Position numbers and translations under genes: made by a program
Assembly: GCF_900198835.1 (NCBI RefSeq)
Contig: NZ_LT900021.1
Span: forward strand, 1,302,001-1,366,000
Direction: 5' to 3'
Origin: Thermococcus henrietii
GTDB taxonomy: Archaea > Methanobacteriota_B > Thermococci > Thermococcales > Thermococcaceae
Length of the DNA stretch: 64,000 nucleotides
Part shown: one piece after another, positions 1 through 7,524 of the stretch
How positions within the stretch are numbered: position 1 is the first letter of the stretch
How the letters are laid out: each line of letters starts with the position of its first letter
Notes under the pieces: model-generated
The model's database searches: none
What the model was told of the DNA's origin: nothing
What the model saw: the letters and a program-made list of their open reading frames with translations, nothing else

Positions 1-181
1 CTACGCCGTTGGCGGAAAGGACCGCGTTCCGTTCCCGGTCGAGAAGGGGACCTACGACGACCTAATATCTTTCCTTGAGAAGCTCGTCGAGAGAAACCGC
101 GAGGAGAGGGCACTCGTTAGAAACGTCGTGAAGATTACCAGAAACTGGAAGTTTCCGGAGGACGAGAAGCGGCCAACGTAA
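1..181 (+). CDS. C-terminal end of a DUF763-family protein (partial)
   Basis: Only the last 59 codons are in the window, read from base 2 and ending at TAA 179-181. The fragment begins YAVGGKDRVPFPVEKGTYDD, which resembles the conserved GGKDGxPxPV stretch near the C-terminus of DUF763 proteins, an archaeal and bacterial family of unknown function with some links to DNA repair loci. The tail is charged and probably helical. The family assignment rests on that one motif. Confidence 0.6.
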   Translation, partial: YAVGGKDRVPFPVEKGTYDDLISFLEKLVERNREERALVRNVVKITRNWKFPEDEKRPT

Positions 182-253
182 CGCGACTGTGGTGGGTTTA
201 TAAGGACCCGACCGCATCCGTCCGTTGACAATCTTAGCAGGGGGAGCTGGGTC

Positions 254-1381
254 ATGGCTTCGAAGTACGTTAAGGCCCTCTGGGTGTTTGTGGTCGTTTA
301 CATCGCGTTCTTCTCTGCTTACTCCGTATTCAGGCTCTACGCCTTTGAGCACTTCTACGCACCTGGATACGTTCTCTGCGATACGCACACGTTTTACAGT
401 GACTTGATAAACACACTCCATGGGAACGGCTTCTTCTACAGTCCCTACGAAGGAACTTCCCACTTCGCGGTTCACAACTCGCCCATTCTCTTCCTCCTCC
501 TTCCAATCGTCGCGCTGTTTCCTCACATCGAGACGATACTAGTGGTGCAGTCTATTTTCATAGGGCTCGGTGCGGTTGGCCTCTTCTATTTTGCTAGAGC
601 GGTGCTAAAAAACGAAAAATCGGCGCTACTCCTTGCCTCGATGTACCTTATAAACCCCTTCATTCACGGGATAAACAAGGCAGATTTTCACGCCTGTGCT
701 CTGGCGATTCCCTTTGCCTTTCTGACCGCGTACTTCTACGAAACCGGGAGAACCAAGCCCATGCTCGTGTCGGCGGCCCTCGTGCTCTCCGCAAGGGAGG
801 ACGCCGGCCTCTTCCTCATCGCCCTCATGTGGATGGGGGTTATGCGGAAGGATTCCCCAATGGGTTCACTGAAACCGCGTACCTGGTTGAGGAACCGGCT
901 TGAACTGACGATGGTTCTCCTTGCCGTTCTTTGGATGACCGTCAGCTTAGTTCTGATATTCTGGTTCAACGGGTGGGTCCCTCCGAGATGGATGGCCCGC
1001 TATCACGGAACCCCCAACTTCCTGAGGGAGAGGGGATGGTCCTTTGTGGCGTTGGTTCTTCTCTCCATGGGGTTCCTGCCCCTCCTCCAGCCCCGTTTCC
1101 TCCTCCCATCCGCGCCCCTGTGGGCAGAGCTCCTCCTTGGGGCTTCCTGGGCCATGGTTAGCTACGACTTCTACTATACCTACATGCTCGTGCCGTTTCT
1201 CTTCATCGTCTCAGTCTACGCTGTCTCCGAGAACCCACGGATGCTGAGAAAGGGATTCTTAATAGCGCTCGTTTCATCCATTCTGTTCTCGCCCGTCTAC
1301 GGGGTCACCAGGATTGGGCCCTACGACAGCGTTTACTTTTGGGCGAGATTTCTCGGCAGGATGCTGCATGGGACGGGCTAA
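254..1381 (+). CDS. DUF2079-family polytopic membrane protein
   Basis: A 375-residue integral membrane protein with roughly eight to ten hydrophobic segments and a basic N-terminus. The stretch around residues 60-90 (GTSHFAVHNSPILFLLLP) and the later NPFIHGINKADFHACAL and SAREDAGLFLIAL motifs match the DUF2079 family, which resembles GT-C glycosyltransferases. It may therefore handle a lipid-linked sugar, but this is not established. The ATG at 254 follows AGGGGGAGCTGGGTC, a good ribosome site, and TTTATAAGG near 197-205 is a likely TATA box. It stands alone, downstream of the DUF763 gene. Confidence 0.7.
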   Translation: MASKYVKALWVFVVVYIAFFSAYSVFRLYAFEHFYAPGYVLCDTHTFYSDLINTLHGNGFFYSPYEGTSHFAVHNSPILFLLLPIVALFPHIETILVVQSIFIGLGAVGLFYFARAVLKNEKSALLLASMYLINPFIHGINKADFHACALAIPFAFLTAYFYETGRTKPMLVSAALVLSAREDAGLFLIALMWMGVMRKDSPMGSLKPRTWLRNRLELTMVLLAVLWMTVSLVLIFWFNGWVPPRWMARYHGTPNFLRERGWSFVALVLLSMGFLPLLQPRFLLPSAPLWAELLLGASWAMVSYDFYYTYMLVPFLFIVSVYAVSENPRMLRKGFLIALVSSILFSPVYGVTRIGPYDSVYFWARFLGRMLHGTG

Positions 1382-1407
1382 AAACGCAAACATCCCATGC
1401 CCTCCGC

Positions 1408-1456
1408 GGGACAGCCATACTTTGCGAGGATTGCATACCTTGAGAATGGCGTGAAT
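1408..1456 (+). pseudogene. Relic of a second copy of the 1743-2263 gene
   Basis: The sequence ACTTTGCGAG-x-ATTGCATACCT followed by GAGAATG and TGAATTCTTAGA matches, with a few mismatches, the extreme 3' end of the broken gene at about 2194-2242. Only some 45 bases of the earlier copy remain and there is no open frame upstream. The simplest reading is that a tandem copy was mostly deleted, leaving its 3' tip next to the DUF2079 gene. Confidence 0.65.
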
Positions 1457-1489
1457 TCTTAGAGCCGCTATGTTGCTATCATACTAATA

Positions 1490-1513
1490 CTTCTACGGTA
1501 GAAGATTTTATAA
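1490..1513 (+). promoter_or_regulatory. Palindrome abutting a TATA box
   Basis: CTTCTAC-G-GTAGAAG (1490-1504) is a perfect inverted repeat with 7-base arms and a single central base. It is immediately followed by TTTTATAAA (about 1506-1513), a good archaeal TATA box for the gene starting at 1546. CTCTACCGTA recurs as an inverted half-site at 1522-1531, around the expected transcription start. A repressor bound here would block TBP/TFB, so this looks like an autoregulatory operator. Confidence 0.5.
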
Positions 1514-1545
1514 AGGCTGACCTCTACCGTATACTGGTGGGGCCG

Positions 1546-1746
1546 ATGCTCAAGGTTCAGGTTCGCAAGCAAATCAAGAGGCAGAAGAAGAAGGGCAAAA
1601 TCTACAACGTCGAGCAGAGGCTTATTTACATCCCCTCAAAAGCAGAGCTTCCAGAGGAAGTTTACATCCTCACTCCAGAGGAACTCAAAGAGCTCGCCGA
1701 GCTCATTCCAAAGGAGAAGAGGCCGAGCTGGCTGGTGATGGTATGA
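1546..1746 (+). CDS. Small basic protein, first gene of a decayed two-gene operon
   Basis: A 66-residue protein (MLKVQVRKQIKRQKKKGKIY...) with a very basic N-terminal third and a C-terminal helix containing LTPEELKELAELIPKEKRP. The ATG at 1546 is preferred over the upstream GTG at 1537 because GGTGGGG lies just upstream of it. Its stop overlaps the next start (ATGA, 1743-1746), so the two genes are translationally coupled. I do not recognise the family. Small size, basic N-terminus and coupling would suit an antitoxin or accessory protein, but that is inference only. Confidence 0.6.
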   Translation: MLKVQVRKQIKRQKKKGKIYNVEQRLIYIPSKAELPEEVYILTPEELKELAELIPKEKRPSWLVMV

Positions 1747-2263
1747 AGCGCTTTAAGAACCTGATTGTTATAATCGACAGAAGCACCGAGCACGAAAGCA
1801 GAAGAGGCTTTACAGTGCTCGCATTGGTTGGAGTTTGGGACTCTGAAGTGGGCCCTCTCAAACGGATAGTATTCAGAGACCTTAACCTCAAGCACGCCAA
1901 GAAATACGGAAGCGTGAAGAAAGCCAAGATGGACATGCTGAAAGCTGCCCTTAAGGGCGAGCGCTCTGACCTTACCGACCATATATATTTCATTCCGCGA
2001 GAGAGACCTCCCACAGCGCTTCTATGACGACTTCGAACAGCTTTATCCAGACTGCAAATTCATAATCGGAGATAAAGACGTTATCTCAATCCTCAAACGA
2101 CGCTACCCTGACCTGAGGACCATCGAAGAGAAAGAGAGCAGGACTACAGCAAAACAGTACAAACACCTTCATGCTTCTCGTGGATAACATTGCCTACTTT
2201 GCGAGAATTGCATACCTGGAGAATGACCTTGAATTCTTAGAACTCCTGAGAAGAGGACCATGA
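1743..2263 (+). pseudogene. Frameshifted gene, possibly DUF3800/RNase H-like
   Basis: The reading frame opens MKRFKNLIVIIDRSTEHESR and continues to about base 2004. It shifts by +1 in the GAGAGAGA run (1999-2006), continues as RDLPQRFYDDFEQLYPD, and shifts by +1 again near 2168-2171 before ending LLVDNIAYFARIAYLENDLE and TGA 2261-2263. Rejoined, it would be about 172 residues. An N-terminal acidic beta strand (VIIDRS) and a C-terminal LVDNIAYFARIA helix recall DUF3800 proteins, which have an RNase H-like fold, but this is a weak call. Two independent shifts make true decay likelier than a sequencing error. Confidence 0.6.
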
Positions 2264-2460
2264 AGGCGTCCCTTTTCATCTTCATCGGGCACGGTCGCTC
2301 ATCGCCCGCACCCTCTCGGGACGCCAAAGCCCCTCTCACGGTGCATCCCCGGCTTCATAAGGGTCTGCCAGGACCACCACTCGAAGGGCCCGCCAACTCC
2401 GTCCCCAACGGGACTTCATGCTCATGCGGCTCATCGCCCAATCATTCTCACGGGCTCAAT
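2262..2460 (-). ncRNA. Candidate structured RNA of unknown family
   Basis: A GC-rich, non-coding stretch of about 200 bases. On the minus strand a TATA box (CCTTTAAAAG, rc of 2481-2490) lies about 25 bases before the point where structure begins. The 3' part folds into a long hairpin: GGCGTCCC/GGGACGCC arms at 2318-2325 and 2265-2272 enclose a second stem, CGGGC/GCCCG (2304-2308 with 2286-2290), with GATGAGC and GATGAAG flanking sequences like kink-turns. The 5' part has GCCC-GTGAGAATGAT-TGGGC. There is no ACA after the hairpins and no D box, so it is neither a standard H/ACA nor a C/D RNA. Confidence 0.45.
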
Positions 2461-2666
2461 ATCGTATACGCAACGTGCACTTTTAAAGGTTACTGAAATG
2501 ATACGTCATTTCTCCCAAAGTTATAAAAAAGAAAACCTCACTGTCTCCGGCTCAAACTCAAAAAGGGTATCTACCGCGACTTATAACCGGTCTCGTTTCA
2601 TAGAAGATGCCGTTTTGGCGAGGCTCTCGCTTGGAGAAGGTGCAGATAAGGCAGGCAAGAGAATTC

Positions 2667-2744
2667 TGGTGCCCGGGCCGGGATTTGAACCCGGGGCGCG
2701 GGCTCGAAAGGCCCGCATGTTTGACCGGGCTACACCACCCGGGC
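2667..2744 (-). tRNA. tRNA-Glu (anticodon TTC), CCA encoded
   Basis: Read on the minus strand, the acceptor arms are GCCCGGG/CCCGGGC, the discriminator is A and the 3' CCA is encoded (TGG at 2667-2669 on the plus strand). The T arm carries GGTTCAAATCC. The anticodon stem-loop is CGGGC-CTTTCGA-GCCCG, giving anticodon TTC for glutamate. There is no intron. It lies between the candidate RNA and trm10, on the opposite strand to trm10. Confidence 0.93.
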
Positions 2745-2825
2745 GCGTCCGTTCTTAGGGGGCCGAGCGGACTTAAAAACCTTTCGGCCGGTAGATTTTT
2801 AAACATCCCCCCGAGCCCCCCATCG

Positions 2826-3941
2826 ATGGCCATGAAGACTCTCGCGGACGTTCTCAGGGAGGCACTGAGGGAGAAGGGGATAGAGAGCATAGGAACGCTC
2901 TCGAAGCGCTTCCGAAAGTCGAAGAACAAACTCCAGGACATAGCGATTGAGATGGTCCACGGTAAGGGCGCAATCTTCCGCGTCCCCGAGAAGACTGCAG
3001 TTGCGTGGGACCTGAGCGGAAACCGCGTTGAAGGTTCTTACTACGCCTACGCTCCCCTCTGCATGGCGGATAAGTTCGAGATGGTCCTCTCCCCGGAGGA
3101 GCTACGCTCAAAACTTCCGGAGTGGCCTTATTTCATAATCGACCTCCAGCTCTGGGACAAACACACCCAAAAGGAAAAGGGCAAGGTCTGCCTCCAGATT
3201 AACCAGAGCTACGGCCTTCTGCGCGACTACTTCACTGGGAGAGAGCTAGCGGTGACGTGGGCCAACGAGGAGTTCCGGAAGATGTTCCACGGTCCCCTCG
3301 ATAGGATTACCGCTTACGAAGGTTCGACCTCCGAGTTTTTGAGGGGGGAGGGAATAGACGAGGTCGTTCTCCTCGACCCCTGGGCCGACGAGGTTTTAAG
3401 CGAGGAGGACTTCGGCGTTAAGGCCTTCGTAATAGGCGGAATCGTCGACACCGGTGGAGATAAAAAGCTGACTCCCAAAATCGGCGAGGAGCTTGAGGGA
3501 GCTGGAATAAGGGTCAGGCGGAGAAAGATAGTTCTCAGGGGCGACGTGATAGGGGTTCCCGACAGGATAAACAGAATTCTCGGCATACTCCTCGAGATGC
3601 TCGTTGAAGGCAAACCGATGGACGAGGCCGTCTACGAGTTCCAGGAGCCGCTCCACGCGCGCTGGAGGCTCAGGAAGGAGCTGCCAAGGAGGGCAATTCG
3701 GTACAGAATCGACGGGAAGGACTTCCGCGTCGTCGAGAAGGAGCTCTTCGACGAGTACTCGAAGTGGCTTAAAATCCGCCCGGAGGACTTCGTTAAGGTC
3801 CTCAGAGAGCTGGATTTGATTGCTCTCGACAGGAGAAGGATACACCGCCTTAACAAGCTCTCGGTTCCAAGGGTAATCCGCGGTAGGCTCTACCGGGTCA
3901 TACTCCTCAAGAAGGCTGCGATGCTGTGCTACAACTGTTAA
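2826..3941 (+). CDS. trm10: tRNA (purine-9 N1)-methyltransferase, archaeal Trm10
   Basis: A 371-residue protein that I recognise as the archaeal Trm10 family, which methylates N1 of G9 and/or A9 of tRNA using SAM; the Thermococcus enzyme is dual-specific. The N-terminal part (LADVLREALREKGIESIGTL) is a helical tRNA-binding region. The central part (LRSKLPEWPYFIIDLQLW, then KAFVIGGIVDTGGDKKLTP) carries the SPOUT-type cofactor pocket. The start at 2826 follows a TATA-like TTTTTAAAC by about 25 bases, so the mRNA has almost no leader; ATG 2832 is an alternative. It sits next to a tRNA gene but is not co-transcribed with it. Confidence 0.85.
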   Translation: MAMKTLADVLREALREKGIESIGTLSKRFRKSKNKLQDIAIEMVHGKGAIFRVPEKTAVAWDLSGNRVEGSYYAYAPLCMADKFEMVLSPEELRSKLPEWPYFIIDLQLWDKHTQKEKGKVCLQINQSYGLLRDYFTGRELAVTWANEEFRKMFHGPLDRITAYEGSTSEFLRGEGIDEVVLLDPWADEVLSEEDFGVKAFVIGGIVDTGGDKKLTPKIGEELEGAGIRVRRRKIVLRGDVIGVPDRINRILGILLEMLVEGKPMDEAVYEFQEPLHARWRLRKELPRRAIRYRIDGKDFRVVEKELFDEYSKWLKIRPEDFVKVLRELDLIALDRRRIHRLNKLSVPRVIRGRLYRVILLKKAAMLCYNC

Positions 3942-3974
3942 AAGGTGATTTAAACGTGATACCTGATTGGATGC

Positions 3975-4562
3975 TTAGAGTCTCCGTTTCTTGTCCCTCT
4001 TAATTTCCTCAATGAGCTCTTTTAGTGCCTTCTGGCGCTCGACTTTTGAGTAGAACTCATATTCATCCTTTAGAAACTCGTAGTGCTCTCTCTCATCCTC
4101 AGCGAGGCGCTCCATGAGCTTTTTGTGCTCTGGATTTTCCAGGAGCTCTGCGAGGAGCAGGTAGAGCATCTCGGAGAGCTTTTCGGCGTCCATCCCTATC
4201 TCAAGAACCCGCAGGTAATCTCCGACAGTTCTAAGTCGGTAGTCTTTTTCTGAGAAGACCCTTGCCCAGCTCTTCAGATGAACCTTCGGAACATCCTCGC
4301 CGGGAAACAGGCTCTCGAACAGCCGGGAAACCTCCGAGTCGTGGTCCTTCTCCATCTCCAAGAACTCCCTGAACTTGTCCCGTGGGTAGCCGTCCGGCAG
4401 GTTCTCGTAGAGGAAGCGGTACAGGTTCGTTGAGTCCACTTCCCCCTTGAGGATGTATGCCATTATCTCCTTCAATGATTTTTGAGACAGCTCCCTAACG
4501 GCCTTTCGGATTTCCTCCCTCACGCTGGCTTTTTCCATGAAGAGCTCTAAGGCTCTGCCCAT
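3975..4562 (-). CDS. Ferritin-like (rubrerythrin-type) protein
   Basis: A 195-residue, almost entirely helical protein. Spaced acidic and histidine residues fit a four-helix diiron bundle: KGEVDSTNLY near residue 40, EMEKDHDSE near 70, DAEKLSEMLYLL near 125 and DEREHYEF near 160. It is a divergent paralogue of the gene at 63315, with which it shares helices and an LFPGE-V-KV linker. A role in iron handling or peroxide defence is typical of the family, but complete metal binding is not certain here. GAGGGTGAT precedes the ATG, and a TATA box (TTTTATAC) lies near 4592-4599 on this strand. Confidence 0.6.
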   Translation of the reverse strand: MGRALELFMEKASVREEIRKAVRELSQKSLKEIMAYILKGEVDSTNLYRFLYENLPDGYPRDKFREFLEMEKDHDSEVSRLFESLFPGEDVPKVHLKSWARVFSEKDYRLRTVGDYLRVLEIGMDAEKLSEMLYLLLAELLENPEHKKLMERLAEDEREHYEFLKDEYEFYSKVERQKALKELIEEIKRDKKRRL

Positions 4563-4672
4563 GGCATCACCCTCCTCAGATTAGGCGGAATCGTATAAAA
4601 CCCTTGTCATATATCGAAGGTTGAGCCAACAGGTTCTTAAGCTCGGACTCCAAACCAAGCCAGGGGATTGCC

Positions 4673-5053
4673 ATGGGAGTCAGTGCCCTTATAATGTTCC
4701 GGAACTACAACATAGGAACCCAGCAGGTTATGGGAGGCTCGCCCTCGGATGTCATCCCGAGGATTTACTCGAAGTTCAGGAAGGCCCACTGCCCGGAGCA
4801 GGCTATACTCAACCTGATACGGGAGAACGGCAACGTTGTCTTCGGCGAGGGCGACAACAAGATGTTCACAGGCTACGACTTCGTCTACAAGGTATGGTAC
4901 ACAGGAAAGACGCTGTTCATAGAGGACGAGGACGTCCTAGAAGACGACATGATTCAAGAGGTCCTGGACGAGCTTAAAAAGGAGTTTGGTGACGTTAAAG
5001 TTGAAGTCATACAAGAGCATGACGCGACCTTGTTTGAAATCCACTTGAAGTGA
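4673..5053 (+). CDS. Conserved hypothetical protein, 126 residues
   Basis: A small soluble protein beginning MGVSALIMFRNYNIGTQQVM. It has an alternating beta/alpha pattern (GNVVFGEGDNKMFTGYDFVYKVWY) and an acidic stretch (EDEDVLEDDM) before a helix and C-terminal strands. I do not recognise the family. ATG 4694 (MFRNYN) is a possible shorter start. It stands alone between the divergent ferritin-like gene and the 3' end of the Ehr operon, with which it converges. Confidence 0.6.
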   Translation: MGVSALIMFRNYNIGTQQVMGGSPSDVIPRIYSKFRKAHCPEQAILNLIRENGNVVFGEGDNKMFTGYDFVYKVWYTGKTLFIEDEDVLEDDMIQEVLDELKKEFGDVKVEVIQEHDATLFEIHLK

Positions 5054-5101
5054 CTCTCACCTTTCTCCTTTTCTCCTTTAACCTACGCAAAAGAGAAAGG
5101 G

Positions 5102-6922
5102 TCAAAGGACCCTGAGCAGATATACGAGACCAACTATCAACGCCAGCAGGATGTACGCGACGTAAACGCTGTCCGAGCCCCTCATCAGCCCGTGCCTGAA
5201 CCACTCCGAGAAGTTCAGATAAGCTCTCGAGAGCTTTTCGTAGGCGATGTTCACCCTTTCGCGCCAGTAGAGCCTTCCGTTCTCCTCCCTCGTACCGTAG
5301 AGCCAGCCCTCGGTTATGAGGAGTATTGCGGAGTGGGCTATCGGCGGGTACTCCGGGTTGCTCAGCCCGCCGCTCCAGGCCCTGACGCGCCTGACCCTCT
5401 TGAACACGGTCAGCCTTGCTATAACGTAGACGCTGACGCCGAAGACCGTCACGAGGCCGGCTAGGTAGGTCGGCGAGATTCCGCCAAAGTCCTTGGCCAC
5501 AACAAGAAAGCCGTCCTTTATGCCGAGCGCCCCGCCTATGAAGGACGTCGCCTTTATTCCGGCGAGCGAGCCGACGACGCTATCAACGAGCTCGAAGACC
5601 GCCAGCGGGAGAACTCCCACCATCACCAGCACGGCACCCATGAAGGCGTAGGCGATGTCCTCCGCGGAGAGCTCCCTTCTCCCTCCGGCGCGCTGGATTC
5701 CGTGGGTTATTATCTTGCTCATCGCGACGCCCGCGACGCCCGCCGTTAGCGCAACGAGCGACCCCACGAGGACCATGAGGACCTTGAGCCTGGCGTCCGG
5801 TATCTTGAAACTCTGGAGGAGCGTCTCTATGCCCATCCATTCGCCGAGGAAGCCCGGGAACGGGGCTACGCCGGCCAGGCTGAGGGCGGAGACATAGCCC
5901 GCGACGACGCCGACGGCGGTGAGCCTGCCGGCCCTGACCTCGGGGAAGCGCCCGGTTCCGTTCTCAAGCCTCCCCGCGAGCAGGAAGAGCAGGCCCTTTG
6001 CAACGCTGTGGGCGAAGGCGTAGAAGAGAAGCGCCAGCAGTGCAAAGGAAGCCAGCGTCCTGTTGCCAGCGTTCAGGGCGACGACGGTTCCGCCTAAGAG
6101 CGCCAGCAGAACGCCGTCGTTCTCGACGGTGCTGTAACCTGGCAACTTCTTGACGTGCTCGGTGCCGGCCGCGTAGGCCGCTCCAAGTATGGCAGTCAGC
6201 CCACCGAGCAGGAGGAAGAACGAGCCCACCCACGTGGCAGGACTCTCAATGAGGAGCAGTCTGACGAACCCGTAGACCCCCATGAGCGTCAGAACCGCGC
6301 TCAGGAGCGAGGAAAGGTTCGCCGGGGCCTTGCCGTGTGCATCCGGAAGCCAGACGTGGAACGGAAACATGGCCATCTTAACCGCGAAGCCGAGGCCTGC
6401 CAGGAAGAACGCAAGGCTCCAGAGTTCAGAGCCCTTCCATGCTGAAAACACCGTGGAGCCGGTCTCAACGGAGAGCAGGCCGAAGCCGGCCAGGATTAGG
6501 AGCGCGCTCAGCTCGCCGAAGGCGAGGAACTTGTAGGCTTCCCTCCTCGAGTTCTCCCTCGCGGTTATCCCGAAGTAGCTCGCTATCGTCATGACCTCCC
6601 AGCCGACGAGGAAGCCGACGGCCCCCTTTGCGAGGAGTATCATAAGCATTCCGGCGATGCTCATAGCGAACGAACCGGCTAACAGCCTCGGATAGTGGTC
6701 GTCGTAGCTCAGGCTGAACAGCGAGGCCCCGAGCCACACTATTCCAGAGACCACGAGGAAGTAGCGGGAAACGTCGTCTATTCCCTCCGGCCGGACGAGG
6801 GCGAGAACCAGCAGGCCGGCCGAGAGAATGGCCGAGAGCGCGTAGCTTGCTTTCCTTGAGAGCACCGCGAGCAGGGAAGCGACGATGAAGCCTATGGTTA
6901 TCGCGTAGAACGGGTTAATCAT
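5102..6922 (-). CDS. Ehr complex antiporter-like subunit (HyfB/NuoL type)
   Basis: A 606-residue membrane protein of the Mrp-antiporter/complex I family with about 14-16 membrane segments. It keeps the ion-path residues typical of these subunits: a glutamate in GWEVMTIASYFGI near residue 110 and a lysine followed by FPFHVWLPDAHGKAPANLSS near 180-200. The C-terminal extension (residues about 510-606) contains RERVNIAYEKLSRAYLNF and a final membrane helix, as in HyfB. It is the last gene of the six-gene minus-strand operon; its start overlaps the previous stop (ATGA). It should form part of the proton or sodium channel of the complex. Confidence 0.88.
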   Translation of the reverse strand: MINPFYAITIGFIVASLLAVLSRKASYALSAILSAGLLVLALVRPEGIDDVSRYFLVVSGIVWLGASLFSLSYDDHYPRLLAGSFAMSIAGMLMILLAKGAVGFLVGWEVMTIASYFGITARENSRREAYKFLAFGELSALLILAGFGLLSVETGSTVFSAWKGSELWSLAFFLAGLGFAVKMAMFPFHVWLPDAHGKAPANLSSLLSAVLTLMGVYGFVRLLLIESPATWVGSFFLLLGGLTAILGAAYAAGTEHVKKLPGYSTVENDGVLLALLGGTVVALNAGNRTLASFALLALLFYAFAHSVAKGLLFLLAGRLENGTGRFPEVRAGRLTAVGVVAGYVSALSLAGVAPFPGFLGEWMGIETLLQSFKIPDARLKVLMVLVGSLVALTAGVAGVAMSKIITHGIQRAGGRRELSAEDIAYAFMGAVLVMVGVLPLAVFELVDSVVGSLAGIKATSFIGGALGIKDGFLVVAKDFGGISPTYLAGLVTVFGVSVYVIARLTVFKRVRRVRAWSGGLSNPEYPPIAHSAILLITEGWLYGTREENGRLYWRERVNIAYEKLSRAYLNFSEWFRHGLMRGSDSVYVAYILLALIVGLVYLLRVL

Positions 6923-7524
6923 TCGACATCCCTCCCGGCGACCTTGAGGAGGCCCTCTATAATCTGAACAGGACTGGGCGGACAGCCCGGAACGTAGCCG
7001 TCAACCGGAACGAAGTCCTCCACCTTCCTACCGCACAGCGCGCCGTTGGCGCAGGCGCCCAGAACCAAGACCCGCTTGGGTTCGGGCATCAGCTCGTAGG
7101 CCTCCTTCAGGACCGGAATCATTCCGTCGGTCGGACAGCCCGCAACCAAAAGAACGTCCGCGTGCTTCGGCGTCGGCGTGAAGAATATCTTGAGCCTGTG
7201 GATGTCGTAGTTCGGACTGTGGAGGAGCGCAACCTCCCTGTTGCAGGCGTGGCAGGTTCCGACGTCAAGGAAGAAGACGTGGAGTGACTTCCTGAATGGA
7301 AGGGGGTTCTCAACCTCGCTCAGCCCGGTTTTCTGGCCGAAGGGGACGTTGCAGAGACGGCAGTTGATGCACTTCCTGTAGTCAAGTCTCCCGTCTTCAA
7401 CGGCCCCGAACGGGCACTCCGCCGGAGCCTCGAGCGGGAAGCTGAAGGGAAGCTCCTCCTCGCTCACCCTCTTGGGATACTCGCTCGTCAGAACGCCCTT
7501 TCTGAGCCCCCTGATAATCCACAT
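6919..7524 (-). CDS. Ehr complex small subunit (NuoB-like) with N-terminal ferredoxin-like part
   Basis: About 201 residues. The N-terminal 70 residues hold CPFGAVEDG and CINCRLC, remnants of a ferredoxin-like domain. The rest is a NuoB/hydrogenase small subunit with cysteines placed for a proximal [4Fe-4S] cluster: GTCHAC near 105, VAGCPTDG near 145, GACANGALC near 170 and PGCPPSP near 185. Electron transfer into the complex therefore looks intact although the partner large subunit has no NiFe site. ATG 7524 follows GAGGAGTG, is preferred over GTG 7527, and touches the upstream stop. Confidence 0.85.
   Translation of the reverse strand: MWIIRGLRKGVLTSEYPKRVSEEELPFSFPLEAPAECPFGAVEDGRLDYRKCINCRLCNVPFGQKTGLSEVENPLPFRKSLHVFFLDVGTCHACNREVALLHSPNYDIHRLKIFFTPTPKHADVLLVAGCPTDGMIPVLKEAYELMPEPKRVLVLGACANGALCGRKVEDFVPVDGYVPGCPPSPVQIIEGLLKVAGRDVE

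Noticed and set aside
2262-2460. Calling this RNA an H/ACA guide
   Set aside because: Hairpins and kink-turn-like motifs are present but no ACA follows either stem on either strand.
2260-2496. A 78-codon plus-strand ORF
   Set aside because: Proline/serine-rich, no family resemblance, no ribosome site; the same DNA folds as a structured RNA on the minus strand with its own TATA box.
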